A stretch of 64,000 bases of DNA from the NCBI RefSeq assembly GCF_000745185.1, contig NZ_JQNJ01000001.1:3640501-3704500 (forward strand). The letters run 5' to 3'. Source of the stretch: Muricauda sp. MAR_2010_75 (GTDB lineage Bacteria > Bacteroidota > Bacteroidia > Flavobacteriales > Flavobacteriaceae). Of the stretch, positions 22,728 through 32,079 are shown one piece after another (position 1 is the stretch's first letter; each line of letters starts with the position of its first letter). The translations under genes and the position numbers were made by a program. The notes under the pieces were generated by a model. The model did no database searches, had not been told where the DNA came from, and was given only the letters and a program-made list of their open reading frames with translations.

Positions 22728-24272
22728 TTATTTTGCTTCCAAAACTACAAAAGGAACAATCATTTCTTCCAACGAAACCCCGCCATGTTGGTAGGTGTTT
22801 CTGTAATAGCTCACATAATGATTGTAATTATTGGGATAGGCAAAAAAGAGGTCGTTCTTGGCAAAAATATAGCTGCTGCTCAAGTTGATGTTGGGCAGAT
22901 GAATCTCCTGCGGGTTTTTTGAGGCCAGCACATCTTTATCTTCATACGTGAGGCTTTTCCCGGTCTTGTACCTAAGGTTTAGACTGGTCTCCCGATCTCC
23001 AATGACCTTGGAAGGTTGTTTCACATTTATGGTGCCGTGATCAGTGGTCAAAATAAGTTTCATGCCCAAGCTTTGGGCTTGCTGAATGATTTCCAACAAG
23101 GGTGAGTTCTTAAACCAACTCAAGGTAAGTGATCGGTAAGCCTTGTCATTGGAGGCCAATTCCTTAACCACCTCCATTTCGGTTTTGGAATGGGAAAGCA
23201 TGTCCACGAAGTTGTAGACCACTACGGTCAGGTCGTTGTTTTTCTGCGATTTGAAGTTCTGCGCCAGTTGTTTCCCCTGTTTCAAATTACTGATTTTATG
23301 ATATTCCCACTTCAGGTTTAAGCCTAACCGCTTCAATTGTGCTCCCAAAAAATCAGCTTCAAAAAGGTTTTTCCCGCCATCTTCCGTGTCGTTCTTCCAC
23401 CAATTGGGATATTGTTTTTCCATATCCAAGGGCATCAATCCCGAAAAAATAGCATTCCGGGCATATTGTGTGGCGGTAGGGAGGATACTGAAATAGGCAC
23501 TTTCCTGTTTCTTTTTATAATGTACCGAAAGGGTTTCCTCAAAAGCCAGCCATTGATCGTAGCGAAGATTATCGATGACCACCAACAAGGTTTTGTTTCC
23601 CTCCAGTTCGGGTTGAACCTTACTTCTAAATAAGGTGTGAGACATAATGGGGGCATCGCCCCCTTTAAACCAACTCGTGTATTTCTTGTCCACAAACTTG
23701 CTGAACTGGGAGTTGGCCTCCACTTTTTGGGATTCCAAAATTTCAAACATGCCAGAATCTTCAATTTCTTCCAACTGGAGTTCCCAATAAATGAGTTTTT
23801 TATAAAGTTCTGCCCATTCTTCGCAACTGTTTACCATGGATAGGTCCATCGCAATCTTCCTGAACTCTTGCTGATAGCTCGAAGTAGTCTTTTCCGACAC
23901 CAATCGGGAATTATCCAAGCTCTTTTTTAGAGACAGCAATATTTGATTGGGATTGACAGGCTTGATCAAATAATCGGCGATTTTGGAACCAATGGCCTCA
24001 TCCATAATATACTCTTCCTCGCTCTTGGTAATCATCACCACCGGAATGGAGGCATCGAACTTCTTGATCTCGTTCAAGGTTTCCAAACCAGAGATTCCCG
24101 GCATATTTTCATCCAAAAAAACAATATCAAAAAAGGAATTTCGCAGTTCCTCCAACGCATCTTGCCCACTTTGGCTGGTAACTACGTTGTAATTTTTGCT
24201 CTCCAGAAAAAGAATGTGCGGTTTTAGCAGATCAATTTCATCATCGACCCAAAGAATTGTAATCTTGTTCAT
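22728..24272 (-). CDS. porX: T9SS response regulator PorX (receiver plus PglZ domain)
   Basis: 514 residues. The N-terminal CheY-like receiver has the acidic pair VDDE (9-12), the phospho-acceptor D54 in VFLDENMPGISG and the conserved lysine K104 in DYLIKPVNP. A helical linker follows (about 125-205), then an alkaline-phosphatase-like PglZ domain with TLLVVIDNLRYDQW, IFSGLMPLDME and LILTTDHGTINV. This architecture defines PorX, the regulator of type IX secretion and gliding that acts with PorY and SigP and hydrolyses nucleotides. It is divergent from the HD gene with a very short gap. Confidence 0.95.
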   Translation of the reverse strand: MNKITILWVDDEIDLLKPHILFLESKNYNVVTSQSGQDALEELRNSFFDIVFLDENMPGISGLETLNEIKKFDASIPVVMITKSEEEYIMDEAIGSKIADYLIKPVNPNQILLSLKKSLDNSRLVSEKTTSSYQQEFRKIAMDLSMVNSCEEWAELYKKLIYWELQLEEIEDSGMFEILESQKVEANSQFSKFVDKKYTSWFKGGDAPIMSHTLFRSKVQPELEGNKTLLVVIDNLRYDQWLAFEETLSVHYKKKQESAYFSILPTATQYARNAIFSGLMPLDMEKQYPNWWKNDTEDGGKNLFEADFLGAQLKRLGLNLKWEYHKISNLKQGKQLAQNFKSQKNNDLTVVVYNFVDMLSHSKTEMEVVKELASNDKAYRSLTLSWFKNSPLLEIIQQAQSLGMKLILTTDHGTINVKQPSKVIGDRETSLNLRYKTGKSLTYEDKDVLASKNPQEIHLPNINLSSSYIFAKNDLFFAYPNNYNHYVSYYRNTYQHGGVSLEEMIVPFVVLEAK

Positions 24273-24288
24273 ATAGTAGTTATCTTTG
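24257..24288 (+). promoter_or_regulatory. Promoter of the HD phosphohydrolase gene
   Basis: TTG (24257-24259), 21 bp, then TATCTTTG (24281-24288). Transcription would start near 24295, downstream of the GTG at 24288, so that GTG is unlikely to be the start codon. The promoter overlaps the 5' end of porX. Confidence 0.6.
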
Positions 24289-24308
24289 TGGCATTAAAAC
24301 AAACTTCC

Positions 24309-25535
24309 TTGGTAAAAACCAATAAGCTTAACGTTTTTAACGATCCAATTTACGGTTTTATTGGAACTCCAAATGAACTTATTTTTAAGCTGATAGGGCA
24401 TCCGTACTTTCAGCGGTTGCGGCGGATTTCGCAAATGGGGATGTCCTATTTGGTGTATCCGGGAGCGCACCATACTCGTTTCCATCATGCTTTGGGAAGC
24501 ATGCACCTTATGGATAAGGCCATTCAAATCCTAAAATTAAAGGGCATAACTATTTCTGAGGACGAAGAAACAGGCTTGCTTTGTGCCATATTGTTGCACG
24601 ATATTGGTCATGGTCCATTTTCCCATGCTCTGGAAGGGTTTGTAGTGAAGAATCTGAGCCACGAATCCCTTTCATTGAAATTCATGGAAGAACTCAATGC
24701 TGAATTTGGTGGACAATTGAATACCGCCATCTCCATTTTTAAAGGAGACTATCCAAAACCTTATATGAACCAGTTGGTTTCAAGTCAACTGGACATGGAC
24801 CGCATGGACTACCTGAAACGGGACAGCTTTTATGCCGGGGTAACCGAGGGGAATATCAACTCAGAACGGCTTATTTCCATGCTCAATGTTGCCGACGGAA
24901 ATCTGGTAGTGGAAGAAAAAGGCATTTATGCCGTGGAAAAGTTCCTGATGGCAAGGCGATTTATGTATTGGCAGGTGTATTTGCACAAAACAGGCTTGGT
25001 GGCGGAACAGCTGTTGGTGCGGATTATGCAGCGTGCTCGCAAGATTTTATCCGAAGAAGGCCATTTGGAAGGAAGTCAACCACTGTTGTATTTCTTAAAG
25101 CAGAATGGCACCATTAATTTCGATTCCAAAATATTGTCAATTTTTGCCCAGTTGGATGATGTTGATATTTTGGGAGCGGTAAAATCATGGCGATCCCATA
25201 ATGATTTTGTACTCTCAAAAATGTGTGAGATGCTGTTGGATCGGAAGTTGTTGCACATCAAAATAAAAAAGCGAAAGGCCGACCCTCAAAAACTGGAGAA
25301 AAAATTGCAGGAAATCATCCAAAAGTACGATCTTTCAGCAGCGGATGCCGCCAACTTTGTGTTTCAGGGTGAAATCTCAAATAAGGCGTACAGTGAAGAA
25401 CAACAGGCCATTAACATTCTTAAAAAGAATGGAAAGATAACCGATGTGCTCAAAGAATCCGATCAACTCAGTTTAAAAGCATTGTCCACAACCGTATTCA
25501 AATATTATAGCTGCTACCCCAAAGAAGCTGTTTAA
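24309..25535 (+). CDS. HD-domain phosphohydrolase (dGTPase-like)
   Basis: About 408 residues. HD superfamily metal-dependent phosphohydrolase related to dNTP triphosphohydrolases. Metal ligands: the first histidine in [16 protein letters not shown], the HD pair in [16 protein letters not shown], and the later aspartate in [19 protein letters not shown] 24309 (product [16 protein letters not shown]) is preferred because the promoter excludes the in-frame GTG at 24288, which would add seven residues. Precedes the lpx genes by 23 bp. The true substrate (dGTP, other dNTP) is not evident. Confidence 0.88.
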   Translation: MVKTNKLNVFNDPIYGFIGTPNELIFKLIGHPYFQRLRRISQMGMSYLVYPGAHHTRFHHALGSMHLMDKAIQILKLKGITISEDEETGLLCAILLHDIGHGPFSHALEGFVVKNLSHESLSLKFMEELNAEFGGQLNTAISIFKGDYPKPYMNQLVSSQLDMDRMDYLKRDSFYAGVTEGNINSERLISMLNVADGNLVVEEKGIYAVEKFLMARRFMYWQVYLHKTGLVAEQLLVRIMQRARKILSEEGHLEGSQPLLYFLKQNGTINFDSKILSIFAQLDDVDILGAVKSWRSHNDFVLSKMCEMLLDRKLLHIKIKKRKADPQKLEKKLQEIIQKYDLSAADAANFVFQGEISNKAYSEEQQAINILKKNGKITDVLKESDQLSLKALSTTVFKYYSCYPKEAV

Positions 25536-25545
25536 CAAATTTTGT

Positions 25546-25553
25546 TACTTTTG
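25546..25553 (+). promoter_or_regulatory. -7 box directly before lpxD
   Basis: TACTTTTG ends only 5 bp before the lpxD ATG. If used, the lpxD transcript would be leaderless. No TTG at 17-23 bp upstream. Confidence 0.35.
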
Positions 25554-25558
25554 CACAA

Positions 25559-26590
25559 ATGAAATTTACAGCGACCCAAATTGCCGGAATCCTAGAAGGG
25601 GAAGTTGAGGGAAATCCTCAAATTGCTGTCCATAAATTATCCAAGATTGAGGAAGGGGAAAAAGGCTCGCTGACATTTTTGGCCAATCCAAAATACACTT
25701 CTTATATATACTCCACCAAGGCATCCATCACTATTGTAAACAAAGATTTTATCCCAGAACAATCCTTGTCCACAACATTGATTAAAGTAGATGATGCCTA
25801 CAAATCCTTTTCCAAATTATTGGAATACTACAATCAGGTAAAAAGCAATAAAGTAGGCATAGAAAGTCCCACCTTCATTTCTGAAAGTGCAAACTATGGA
25901 GAAGGGTTCTATTTGGGCGCCTTTTCGTATTTGGGAGAAAATGTGAAGATTGGTAGCAACGTAAAGGTTTATCCCAATGTATATATAGGAGATAATGTTA
26001 CTATTGGCAATGACGTAATGATATTTGCTGGGGCCAAAATATATTCTGAATCCATTATTGGGAACAATTGCACCATTCATAGTGGGGTGATCATTGGTGC
26101 CGATGGCTTCGGATTCACTCCAAATTCCAATGGCGAATACAGCAAAGTACCCCAAACAGGCAATGTAATTTTAGAAGATAATGTAGATGTAGGCGCCGGA
26201 ACCACAATTGACCGTGCCACCTTGGGATCCACAATACTGAGAAAAGGCGTAAAATTGGACAACCAAATCCAGATTGCCCATAATGTTGAAATTGGTGAGC
26301 ATACCGCCATCGCAGCCCAAACCGGTATCGCAGGATCCACCAAAATCGGAAAAAATTGCCTTATTGGTGGTCAAGTGGGTATTGTGGGCCATATTACCAT
26401 TGGTGATCGGGTAAAAATCCAAGCACAATCCGGTATTGGAAGAAACGTGAAGGATGATGAAGTCCTTCAAGGATCTCCGGCATTCAACTACGGTGACTTC
26501 AATAAATCTTATGTACACTTTAAAAATTTGCCAAAATTGGTAAATCAAATCTCCAACATAGAAAAAAAGGTTGAAGGTGAGCAAAACTAG
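25559..26590 (+). CDS. lpxD: UDP-3-O-(3-hydroxyacyl)glucosamine N-acyltransferase
   Basis: 343 residues. Adds the second hydroxyacyl chain to UDP-acyl-glucosamine in lipid A synthesis. The N-terminal uridine-binding domain (1-100, with [18 protein letters not shown]) leads into a left-handed beta-helix of hexapeptide repeats (about 105-310: [20 protein letters not shown]). The catalytic histidine is likely that in [22 protein letters not shown]-terminal helix ends the protein. It is the first of the lpxD-lpxC/fabZ-lpxA run and overlaps the next gene by 14 bp. Confidence 0.95.
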   Translation: MKFTATQIAGILEGEVEGNPQIAVHKLSKIEEGEKGSLTFLANPKYTSYIYSTKASITIVNKDFIPEQSLSTTLIKVDDAYKSFSKLLEYYNQVKSNKVGIESPTFISESANYGEGFYLGAFSYLGENVKIGSNVKVYPNVYIGDNVTIGNDVMIFAGAKIYSESIIGNNCTIHSGVIIGADGFGFTPNSNGEYSKVPQTGNVILEDNVDVGAGTTIDRATLGSTILRKGVKLDNQIQIAHNVEIGEHTAIAAQTGIAGSTKIGKNCLIGGQVGIVGHITIGDRVKIQAQSGIGRNVKDDEVLQGSPAFNYGDFNKSYVHFKNLPKLVNQISNIEKKVEGEQN

Positions 26591-27989
26591 CAACAAGCAA
26601 CGCACCATAGGAAAGAAAGTAACGCTACAAGGAGTAGGGTTGCACACGGGCGAAAACGTTACCATGAGTTTCGTTCCTGCAAAGGAAAATCACGGTTTTG
26701 CCTTTAAGCGGGTAGATTTGGAAGGCGAGCCCATTATTGAGGCCGATGCCAATTATGTGGTCAACACCCAGCGTGGGACCAACTTGGAAAAAAACGGCGT
26801 AAAGATTCAAACTTCTGAACACGTTTTGGCTGCCTTGGTGGGATTGGACATTGACAATGTCCTGATTGAACTTGATTCCCCAGAGCCTCCCATTATGGAT
26901 GGATCTTCCAAGTTTTTCGTAAAAGCTCTGGAAGAAGCAGGCATTGTGGAACAAGATCTTGAACGCGAAGAATATATCGTAAAAGATGTCATTTCCTATA
27001 AAGATGAGACCACGGGTAGTGAAATTACCGTGATTCCCTCTGATCACTACCAAGTAACCACAATGGTGGATTTTGGCACCAAGGTCTTGGGCACACAAAA
27101 TGCAACTTTGGAAAGAATTTCGGATTTCAAGGAAGATATTGCCGATGCCCGCACCTTTAGTTTTCTCCATGAATTGGAAATGCTTTTGGAACATGGACTG
27201 ATCAAAGGCGGGGATTTGAACAATGCCATTGTATATGTGGATAAGGAAATCTCAGAGTCCACAATGAAAAAATTGGAAAAGGCGTTCAATAAAAAGAAAT
27301 TGTCCGTTAAGCCCAACGGAATCTTGGACAACCTTACCCTTCATTATCCCAATGAAGCGGCAAGGCATAAATTACTCGATGTAGTGGGGGACCTGGCCTT
27401 GGCCGGAACCCGAATCCGAGGAAAGGTTATTGCCAATAAACCCGGCCACTTTGTAAACACACAATTTGCAAAGAAGCTTTCTAAAATCATTAAAATCGAA
27501 AAACGAAACAAAGTTCCAACCTATGATCTTCACCAAACTCCTTTAATGGACGTGAAGCAGATCATGAACATGTTGCCGCACAGACCACCTTTTTTATTGG
27601 TGGACAAAATCTTGGAACTTTCAGATACCCATGTGGTCGGTGTAAAGAATGTGACCATGAACGAACCTTTTTTTGTAGGGCATTTTCCCGGGGCACCTGT
27701 AATGCCCGGGGTCTTGCAAGTTGAGGCCATGGCCCAAACAGGAGGGATTTTGGTGCTGAGCACCGTTCCAGACCCAGAAAACTACTTGACTTTCTTTATG
27801 AAAATAGACAATGTGAAGTTTAAACAACAAGTAGTGCCAGGGGATACTTTAATCTTTAAATGCGATTTAATTTCACCCATTCGAAGGGGAATTTGCCACA
27901 TGCAGGCCTATGCCTATGCTAACGGTAAGTTGGTTTCAGAAGCGGAATTGATGGCGCAGATCGTTAAAACCAAAAACACCGATTCGTAA
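26577..27989 (+). CDS. lpxC/fabZ: Bifunctional LpxC deacetylase / FabZ dehydratase
   Basis: About 470 residues. The N-terminal LpxC part (about 1-305) removes the acetyl group from UDP-3-O-acyl-GlcNAc, the committed step of lipid A; zinc ligands lie in TSEHVLAAL and [14 protein letters not shown]. The C-terminal FabZ part (about 320-465) dehydrates 3-hydroxyacyl-[14 protein letters not shown] and [20 protein letters not shown] carry its catalytic histidine and glutamate. The fusion is typical of Bacteroidota. GTG 26577 ([14 protein letters not shown]) is chosen over TTG 26571. The stop overlaps the lpxA start (TAATG). Confidence 0.95.
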   Translation: MSKTSNKQRTIGKKVTLQGVGLHTGENVTMSFVPAKENHGFAFKRVDLEGEPIIEADANYVVNTQRGTNLEKNGVKIQTSEHVLAALVGLDIDNVLIELDSPEPPIMDGSSKFFVKALEEAGIVEQDLEREEYIVKDVISYKDETTGSEITVIPSDHYQVTTMVDFGTKVLGTQNATLERISDFKEDIADARTFSFLHELEMLLEHGLIKGGDLNNAIVYVDKEISESTMKKLEKAFNKKKLSVKPNGILDNLTLHYPNEAARHKLLDVVGDLALAGTRIRGKVIANKPGHFVNTQFAKKLSKIIKIEKRNKVPTYDLHQTPLMDVKQIMNMLPHRPPFLLVDKILELSDTHVVGVKNVTMNEPFFVGHFPGAPVMPGVLQVEAMAQTGGILVLSTVPDPENYLTFFMKIDNVKFKQQVVPGDTLIFKCDLISPIRRGICHMQAYAYANGKLVSEAELMAQIVKTKNTDS

Positions 27990-28774
27990 TGAACCAGCCC
28001 TTAGCATATGTACATCCAGGCGCTAAAATCGCCAAAAATGTAGTGATTGAACCCTTCACCACCATACACAATAATGTGACCATTGGGGAAGGCACTTGGA
28101 TTGGGTCCAATGTCACCATAATGGAAGGTGCACGCATTGGAAAAAATTGTAATATTTTCCCAGGTGCCGTAATATCGGCCATGCCACAAGATTTAAAATA
28201 TCAAGGTGAGGATACCACGGTTCAAATTGGGGACAACACCACTATTCGGGAATGTGCCACTATTAATAAAGGTACTTCAGACCGGATGAAAACGGTAATC
28301 GGCAATAATTGCCTTATCATGGCGTATTGCCACGTGGCCCACGACTGTGTTGTGGGAGATGGTTGTATTTTTAGCAACAATTCCACACTGGCAGGCCATG
28401 TCACCATTGGTCAAAATGTGGTTTTGGCGGGAATGGTCGCCGTGCATCAATTTGTTTCTATCGGAAACCATGCCTTTGTTACCGGAGGGTCTTTGGTTCG
28501 AAAAGATGTTCCTCCCTATGTAAAAGCAGCCCGTGAACCGCTTTCGTATGTTGGAATCAATTCCATTGGATTACGACGAAGAGGTTTTGAAGCCGATAAA
28601 ATCAGGGAGATTCAGAATATATACCGAATTCTATATCAACAAAATTATAACAATTCCCAAGCGGCATCCATCATTGAAGCGGAAATGGAAGCAACTCCAG
28701 AGCGGGATGAGATACTTCAGTTTATCCGGGATTCGCAAAGAGGAATCATGAAAGGTTATTTTAGTTCAAATTAA
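27989..28774 (+). CDS. lpxA: UDP-N-acetylglucosamine acyltransferase
   Basis: 261 residues. First step of lipid A synthesis, moving a 3-hydroxyacyl chain from ACP to UDP-GlcNAc. The N-terminus LAYVHPGAKIAKNVVIEPFT opens the left-handed beta-helix; the catalytic histidine is in IMAYCHVAHDCVVG (about 110-123) and GGSLVRKDVPPYVKAAREPL is the LpxA signature before the C-terminal helical domain. Coupled to lpxC/fabZ by a one-base overlap; efp follows after 4 bp. Confidence 0.96.
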   Translation: MNQPLAYVHPGAKIAKNVVIEPFTTIHNNVTIGEGTWIGSNVTIMEGARIGKNCNIFPGAVISAMPQDLKYQGEDTTVQIGDNTTIRECATINKGTSDRMKTVIGNNCLIMAYCHVAHDCVVGDGCIFSNNSTLAGHVTIGQNVVLAGMVAVHQFVSIGNHAFVTGGSLVRKDVPPYVKAAREPLSYVGINSIGLRRRGFEADKIREIQNIYRILYQQNYNNSQAASIIEAEMEATPERDEILQFIRDSQRGIMKGYFSSN

Positions 28775-28778
28775 ATTT

Positions 28779-29345
28779 ATGGCAAGCACGTCTGATATTC
28801 GAAAAGGGTTGTGCATACGGTACAACCATGACATCTATAAAATTGTGGAGTTTCTTCACGTAAAACCGGGAAAAGGCCCAGCCTTTGTCCGAACAAAATT
28901 AAAAAGCGTTACCACGGGAAAAGTAATCGACAATACGTTCTCCGCAGGTCATAAAATTGAGGATGTGCGCGTGGAAACACGCTCATACCAATATCTCTAC
29001 CCAGAAGGGGAGACTTTCCATTTTATGAATACGGACGATTACAACCAAATTGCTTTGCAAAAAGATGCACTGGATGCGCCGGACTTACTAAAGGAGGGTG
29101 AAGTGGTGACCATCATTTTCAATGCGGAGGATAATATGCCACTTTCGGTTGAAATGCCCGCCAGCGTTATTTTGGAAGTGACCCATACCGAACCTGGAGT
29201 AAAGGGAAATACCGCAACCAATGCTACCAAGCCTGCCACCGTAGAAACCGGTGCCCGCATCAATGTGCCGTTGTTCATTAATGAAGGTGACAAGATTAAG
29301 ATTGATACGGAAAAAGGAGCCTATTTGGAACGCGCTAAAGAATAA
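28779..29345 (+). CDS. efp: Translation elongation factor P
   Basis: 188 residues. Relieves ribosome stalling at polyproline stretches. Three beta-barrel domains; the functional lysine loop is HVKPGKGPAFVR with K32 at the tip, where other bacteria carry beta-lysine or rhamnose modifications. The C-terminus has TGARINVPLFINEGDKIKID. Nested between lpxA (4 bp) and the LpxD-like gene (5 bp), so translated with the lipid A genes, an arrangement seen in many Bacteroidota. Confidence 0.97.
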   Translation: MASTSDIRKGLCIRYNHDIYKIVEFLHVKPGKGPAFVRTKLKSVTTGKVIDNTFSAGHKIEDVRVETRSYQYLYPEGETFHFMNTDDYNQIALQKDALDAPDLLKEGEVVTIIFNAEDNMPLSVEMPASVILEVTHTEPGVKGNTATNATKPATVETGARINVPLFINEGDKIKIDTEKGAYLERAKE

Positions 29346-29350
29346 GGGAA

Positions 29351-30286
29351 ATGAAATTTCCTAAAGCCCACACTTTAAAAGAGATTTCAGAAATCATTCA
29401 ATGCGAATATGTTGGGGATGATGTGTTTCCCGTATTCGGGATGAACGAAATCCACATTGTGGAAGAAGGTGATATTGTATTTGTGGACCATCCCAAATAT
29501 TATGATAAAGCCCTTCAATCCAAAGCGTCCGTGGTGCTTATCAACAAAAAAGTGGATTGTCCCAAGGGAAAGGCCTTGCTAATTTCCGATGATCCTTTCC
29601 GGGATTTCAATAAATTGACCCGCCATTTTAAACCCTTTCAGAGTGCCAATACCTCCATTTCGGATACGGCCCAAATTGGGGAGGGGACCATCATTCAACC
29701 CAATGTTTTTATTGGTAACAATGTAAGGATTGGTAAGCATTGTGTGATTCACCCCAATGTCACCATCTACGACAATTGTATTATTGGCAACAATGTTACC
29801 ATCCATGCAGGAACTGTGTTGGGTGCAGATGCCTTTTATTACAAAAACAGACCTGAAGGGTTTGACAAACTCCTCTCTGGAGGAAGGGTAGTGATTGAAA
29901 ATAATGTGGATATTGGAGCATCTTGTACTATTGACAGAGGTGTTACAGGTGATACTACCATTAAAGAAGGTTCCAAACTGGACAATCAGATTCAGGTGGG
30001 CCATGATACGGTAATAGGTAAAAAATGTTTGATTGCCTCCCATGTGGGAATTGCAGGTTGTGTGGTTGTTGAGGATGAAGTTACCCTATGGGGACAGGTT
30101 GGGGTCACTAGCGGAGTTACCATCGGCAAAAAAGCGGTATTACTTGCCCAAAGTGGAGTAGGCAAATCGTTGCTAGGGGGCAAAGCCTATTTTGGAAGCC
30201 CAGCCGAGGAAGCTAGAGATAAGCTAAAACAAATGGCGCATGTAAAAAAGATTCCGGAAATCCTCGAAAAATTAAAAAAGAATTAA
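29351..30286 (+). CDS. LpxD-like acyltransferase, second paralogue
   Basis: 311 residues. Same design as LpxD: an N-terminal domain with DIVFVDHPKYYDKALQSKAS, then hexapeptide repeats (IGNNVRIGKHCVIHPNVTIY) and a histidine in LDNQIQVGHDTVIGKKCLIA that corresponds to the LpxD active site. It is shorter than the lpxD product and diverged throughout. It may acylate another position or another nucleotide sugar. It closes the lpx-efp run, 5 bp after efp; a possible sucD promoter follows. Confidence 0.85.
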   Translation: MKFPKAHTLKEISEIIQCEYVGDDVFPVFGMNEIHIVEEGDIVFVDHPKYYDKALQSKASVVLINKKVDCPKGKALLISDDPFRDFNKLTRHFKPFQSANTSISDTAQIGEGTIIQPNVFIGNNVRIGKHCVIHPNVTIYDNCIIGNNVTIHAGTVLGADAFYYKNRPEGFDKLLSGGRVVIENNVDIGASCTIDRGVTGDTTIKEGSKLDNQIQVGHDTVIGKKCLIASHVGIAGCVVVEDEVTLWGQVGVTSGVTIGKKAVLLAQSGVGKSLLGGKAYFGSPAEEARDKLKQMAHVKKIPEILEKLKKN

Positions 30287-30317
30287 AAAATCAATAGACA
30301 AAACCCCCTGCAAAGTT

Positions 30318-30325
30318 TATTTTTG
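30318..30325 (+). promoter_or_regulatory. -7 box of sucD
   Basis: TATTTTTG, a perfect TAnnTTTG, 20 bp before the ATG at 30346; no clear -33 box. Confidence 0.45.
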
Positions 30326-30345
30326 CACCTAATTAAGTTTAATAT

Positions 30346-31218
30346 ATGAGCGTCTTAGTAAATAAAGATTCAAAAATAATTGTACAAGGTTTTACAGGTA
30401 GTGAAGGAACATTTCATGCCGAACAAATGATCGAATACGGTACCAATGTTGTTGGTGGAGTTACACCAGGAAAAGGTGGACAAGAACATTTGGGGAAACC
30501 TGTTTTCAACACTGTAGAAAAAGCGGTAAAAGAAGTTGGTGCCGACACCACGATTATTTTTGTTCCTCCTGCATTTGCCGCAGATGCTATCATGGAGGCT
30601 GCTGACGCTGGAATCAAGGTAATTATTACCATTACTGAGGGTATTCCTGTTGCCGATATGGTAAAGGCAAACGACTATATCAAAGATAAAGAATGTACAT
30701 TGGTAGGGCCTAACTGCCCAGGTGTCATTACTCCCGGTGAAGCCAAAGTGGGTATCATGCCCGGCTTTGTTTTCAAAAAAGGAAATGTGGGTATCGTATC
30801 CAAATCTGGAACGCTCACTTATGAAGCTGCCGATCAGGTGGTACGCCAAGGATTGGGTATTACCACTGCCATTGGTATTGGTGGAGACCCTATTATTGGA
30901 ACCACCACTAAACAAGCCGTTCAATTGCTGATCAACGACCCAGAGACTGAATGTGTGGTCATGATTGGTGAAATTGGGGGTCAATTGGAAGCTGATGCCG
31001 CAAAATGGTACAAAGAGAGCGGAAGTAAGAAACCGATCGTTGGATTTATCGCTGGTGAAACTGCACCTGCTGGTCGTACCATGGGTCACGCTGGAGCCAT
31101 TGTTGGCGGTAGCGATGATACAGCCCAAGCCAAGAAACGAATCATGCGCGAGTGCGGTATTCACGTGGTGGATTCACCCGCTAAAATTGGCGAAAAAGTA
31201 AAGGAAGTGGTTGGATAA
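30346..31218 (+). CDS. sucD: Succinate-CoA ligase, ADP/GDP-forming, alpha subunit
   Basis: 290 residues. Substrate-level phosphorylation step of the TCA cycle, with SucC. The CoA-binding Rossmann region starts [20 protein letters not shown] (11-30); the phosphorylated histidine is H248 in [24 protein letters not shown] (121-132) is the family signature. No sucC is adjacent, as is common in Bacteroidota. Followed by a strong terminator at 31240-31265. Confidence 0.97.
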   Translation: MSVLVNKDSKIIVQGFTGSEGTFHAEQMIEYGTNVVGGVTPGKGGQEHLGKPVFNTVEKAVKEVGADTTIIFVPPAFAADAIMEAADAGIKVIITITEGIPVADMVKANDYIKDKECTLVGPNCPGVITPGEAKVGIMPGFVFKKGNVGIVSKSGTLTYEAADQVVRQGLGITTAIGIGGDPIIGTTTKQAVQLLINDPETECVVMIGEIGGQLEADAAKWYKESGSKKPIVGFIAGETAPAGRTMGHAGAIVGGSDDTAQAKKRIMRECGIHVVDSPAKIGEKVKEVVG

Positions 31219-31239
31219 CCAACCGTTAAAACTATTCTA

Positions 31240-31265
31240 AATCCCGTTTTATGCGGGATTTTTTT
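31240..31265 (+). terminator. Rho-independent terminator after sucD
   Basis: Stem AATCCCG (31240-31246) / CGGGATT (31254-31260) and a run of T to 31265, 21 bp after the sucD stop. Confidence 0.88.
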
Positions 31266-31288
31266 CTTTAAAAACATAAAACAACAAC

Positions 31289-31296
31289 TATATTTG
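31289..31296 (+). promoter_or_regulatory. -7 box of fabG
   Basis: TATATTTG, 27 bp before ATG 31324. It lies right after the sucD terminator. It also argues against the GTG-type in-frame start at 31294 inside the box. Confidence 0.5.
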
Positions 31297-31323
31297 GTTG
31301 ATAACCGTTCAAACACATCATCT

Positions 31324-32073
31324 ATGAAACTTTTGGAAGGCAAAAACGTAATTATAACTGGAGCAAGTAGAGGTATTGGAAAAGGAATTGCCCAAGTTTT
31401 CGCAAAACATGGCGCCAATGTGGCATTTACCTATAGTTCCAGTGAGGCTCCCGCTTTGGAATTGGAGAAAGAATTAACCGGCATGGGCGTTACGGCCAAA
31501 GCCTACAAAAGTAATGCCGCTAGCTTCGAAGAAGCCGAAAAACTGGTCGCCCAAGTTTTGGAAGATTTTGAAGGAAGAATCGACGTATTGATCAATAATG
31601 CTGGAATCACCAAAGATAATTTATTGATGCGAATGGGCGAAGAGGATTTTGATACGGTTATCGAAATCAACCTGAAATCCGTTTTCAACATGACCAAAGC
31701 AGTGCAGCGTACCATGTTAAAACAACGCAAAGGTTCCATTATCAACATGAGTAGTGTAGTTGGTGTAAAAGGAAATGCGGGACAGACCAATTATGCCGCT
31801 TCAAAAGCGGGAATGATTGGATTCACAAAATCCGTAGCCTTGGAATTGGGTTCGCGAAACATCCGCTGCAATGCCATTGCACCCGGTTTCATTGAAACTG
31901 AGATGACCGACAAATTGGATGAAAAAACGGTTCAAGGCTGGCGAGATGCCATTCCGTTGAAAAGAGGTGGAAGTCCTGAAGATGTGGCCAATGCGTGTTT
32001 GTTTTTGGCTTCAGATTTATCGGATTATGTTACCGGACAAGTGCTCAACGTGGACGGTGGTATGTTAACATAG
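31324..32073 (+). CDS. fabG: 3-oxoacyl-[acyl-carrier-protein] reductase (SDR)
   Basis: 249 residues. NADPH-dependent short-chain dehydrogenase of fatty acid elongation. TGASRGIGKGIA binds the cofactor (about 12-23), NNAG is present near residue 89, the catalytic serine is in INMSSVVGVKG and the YxxxK pair in TNYAASKAGMIG (about 154-165). The C-terminus VTGQVLNVDGGMLT is classical FabG. Some SDRs of this type serve other substrates, so FabG is a family-level call. ATG 31324 gives the usual MKLLEGKNVIITG start. Confidence 0.93.
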   Translation: MKLLEGKNVIITGASRGIGKGIAQVFAKHGANVAFTYSSSEAPALELEKELTGMGVTAKAYKSNAASFEEAEKLVAQVLEDFEGRIDVLINNAGITKDNLLMRMGEEDFDTVIEINLKSVFNMTKAVQRTMLKQRKGSIINMSSVVGVKGNAGQTNYAASKAGMIGFTKSVALELGSRNIRCNAIAPGFIETEMTDKLDEKTVQGWRDAIPLKRGGSPEDVANACLFLASDLSDYVTGQVLNVDGGMLT

Positions 32074-32079
32074 AATTGG

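Noticed and set aside
22728..24272. PglZ domain as part of a BREX-type phage defence system
   Set aside because: The PglZ domain is fused to a complete response-regulator receiver, the architecture of PorX in type IX secretion; no brxC, pglX or related genes are near.
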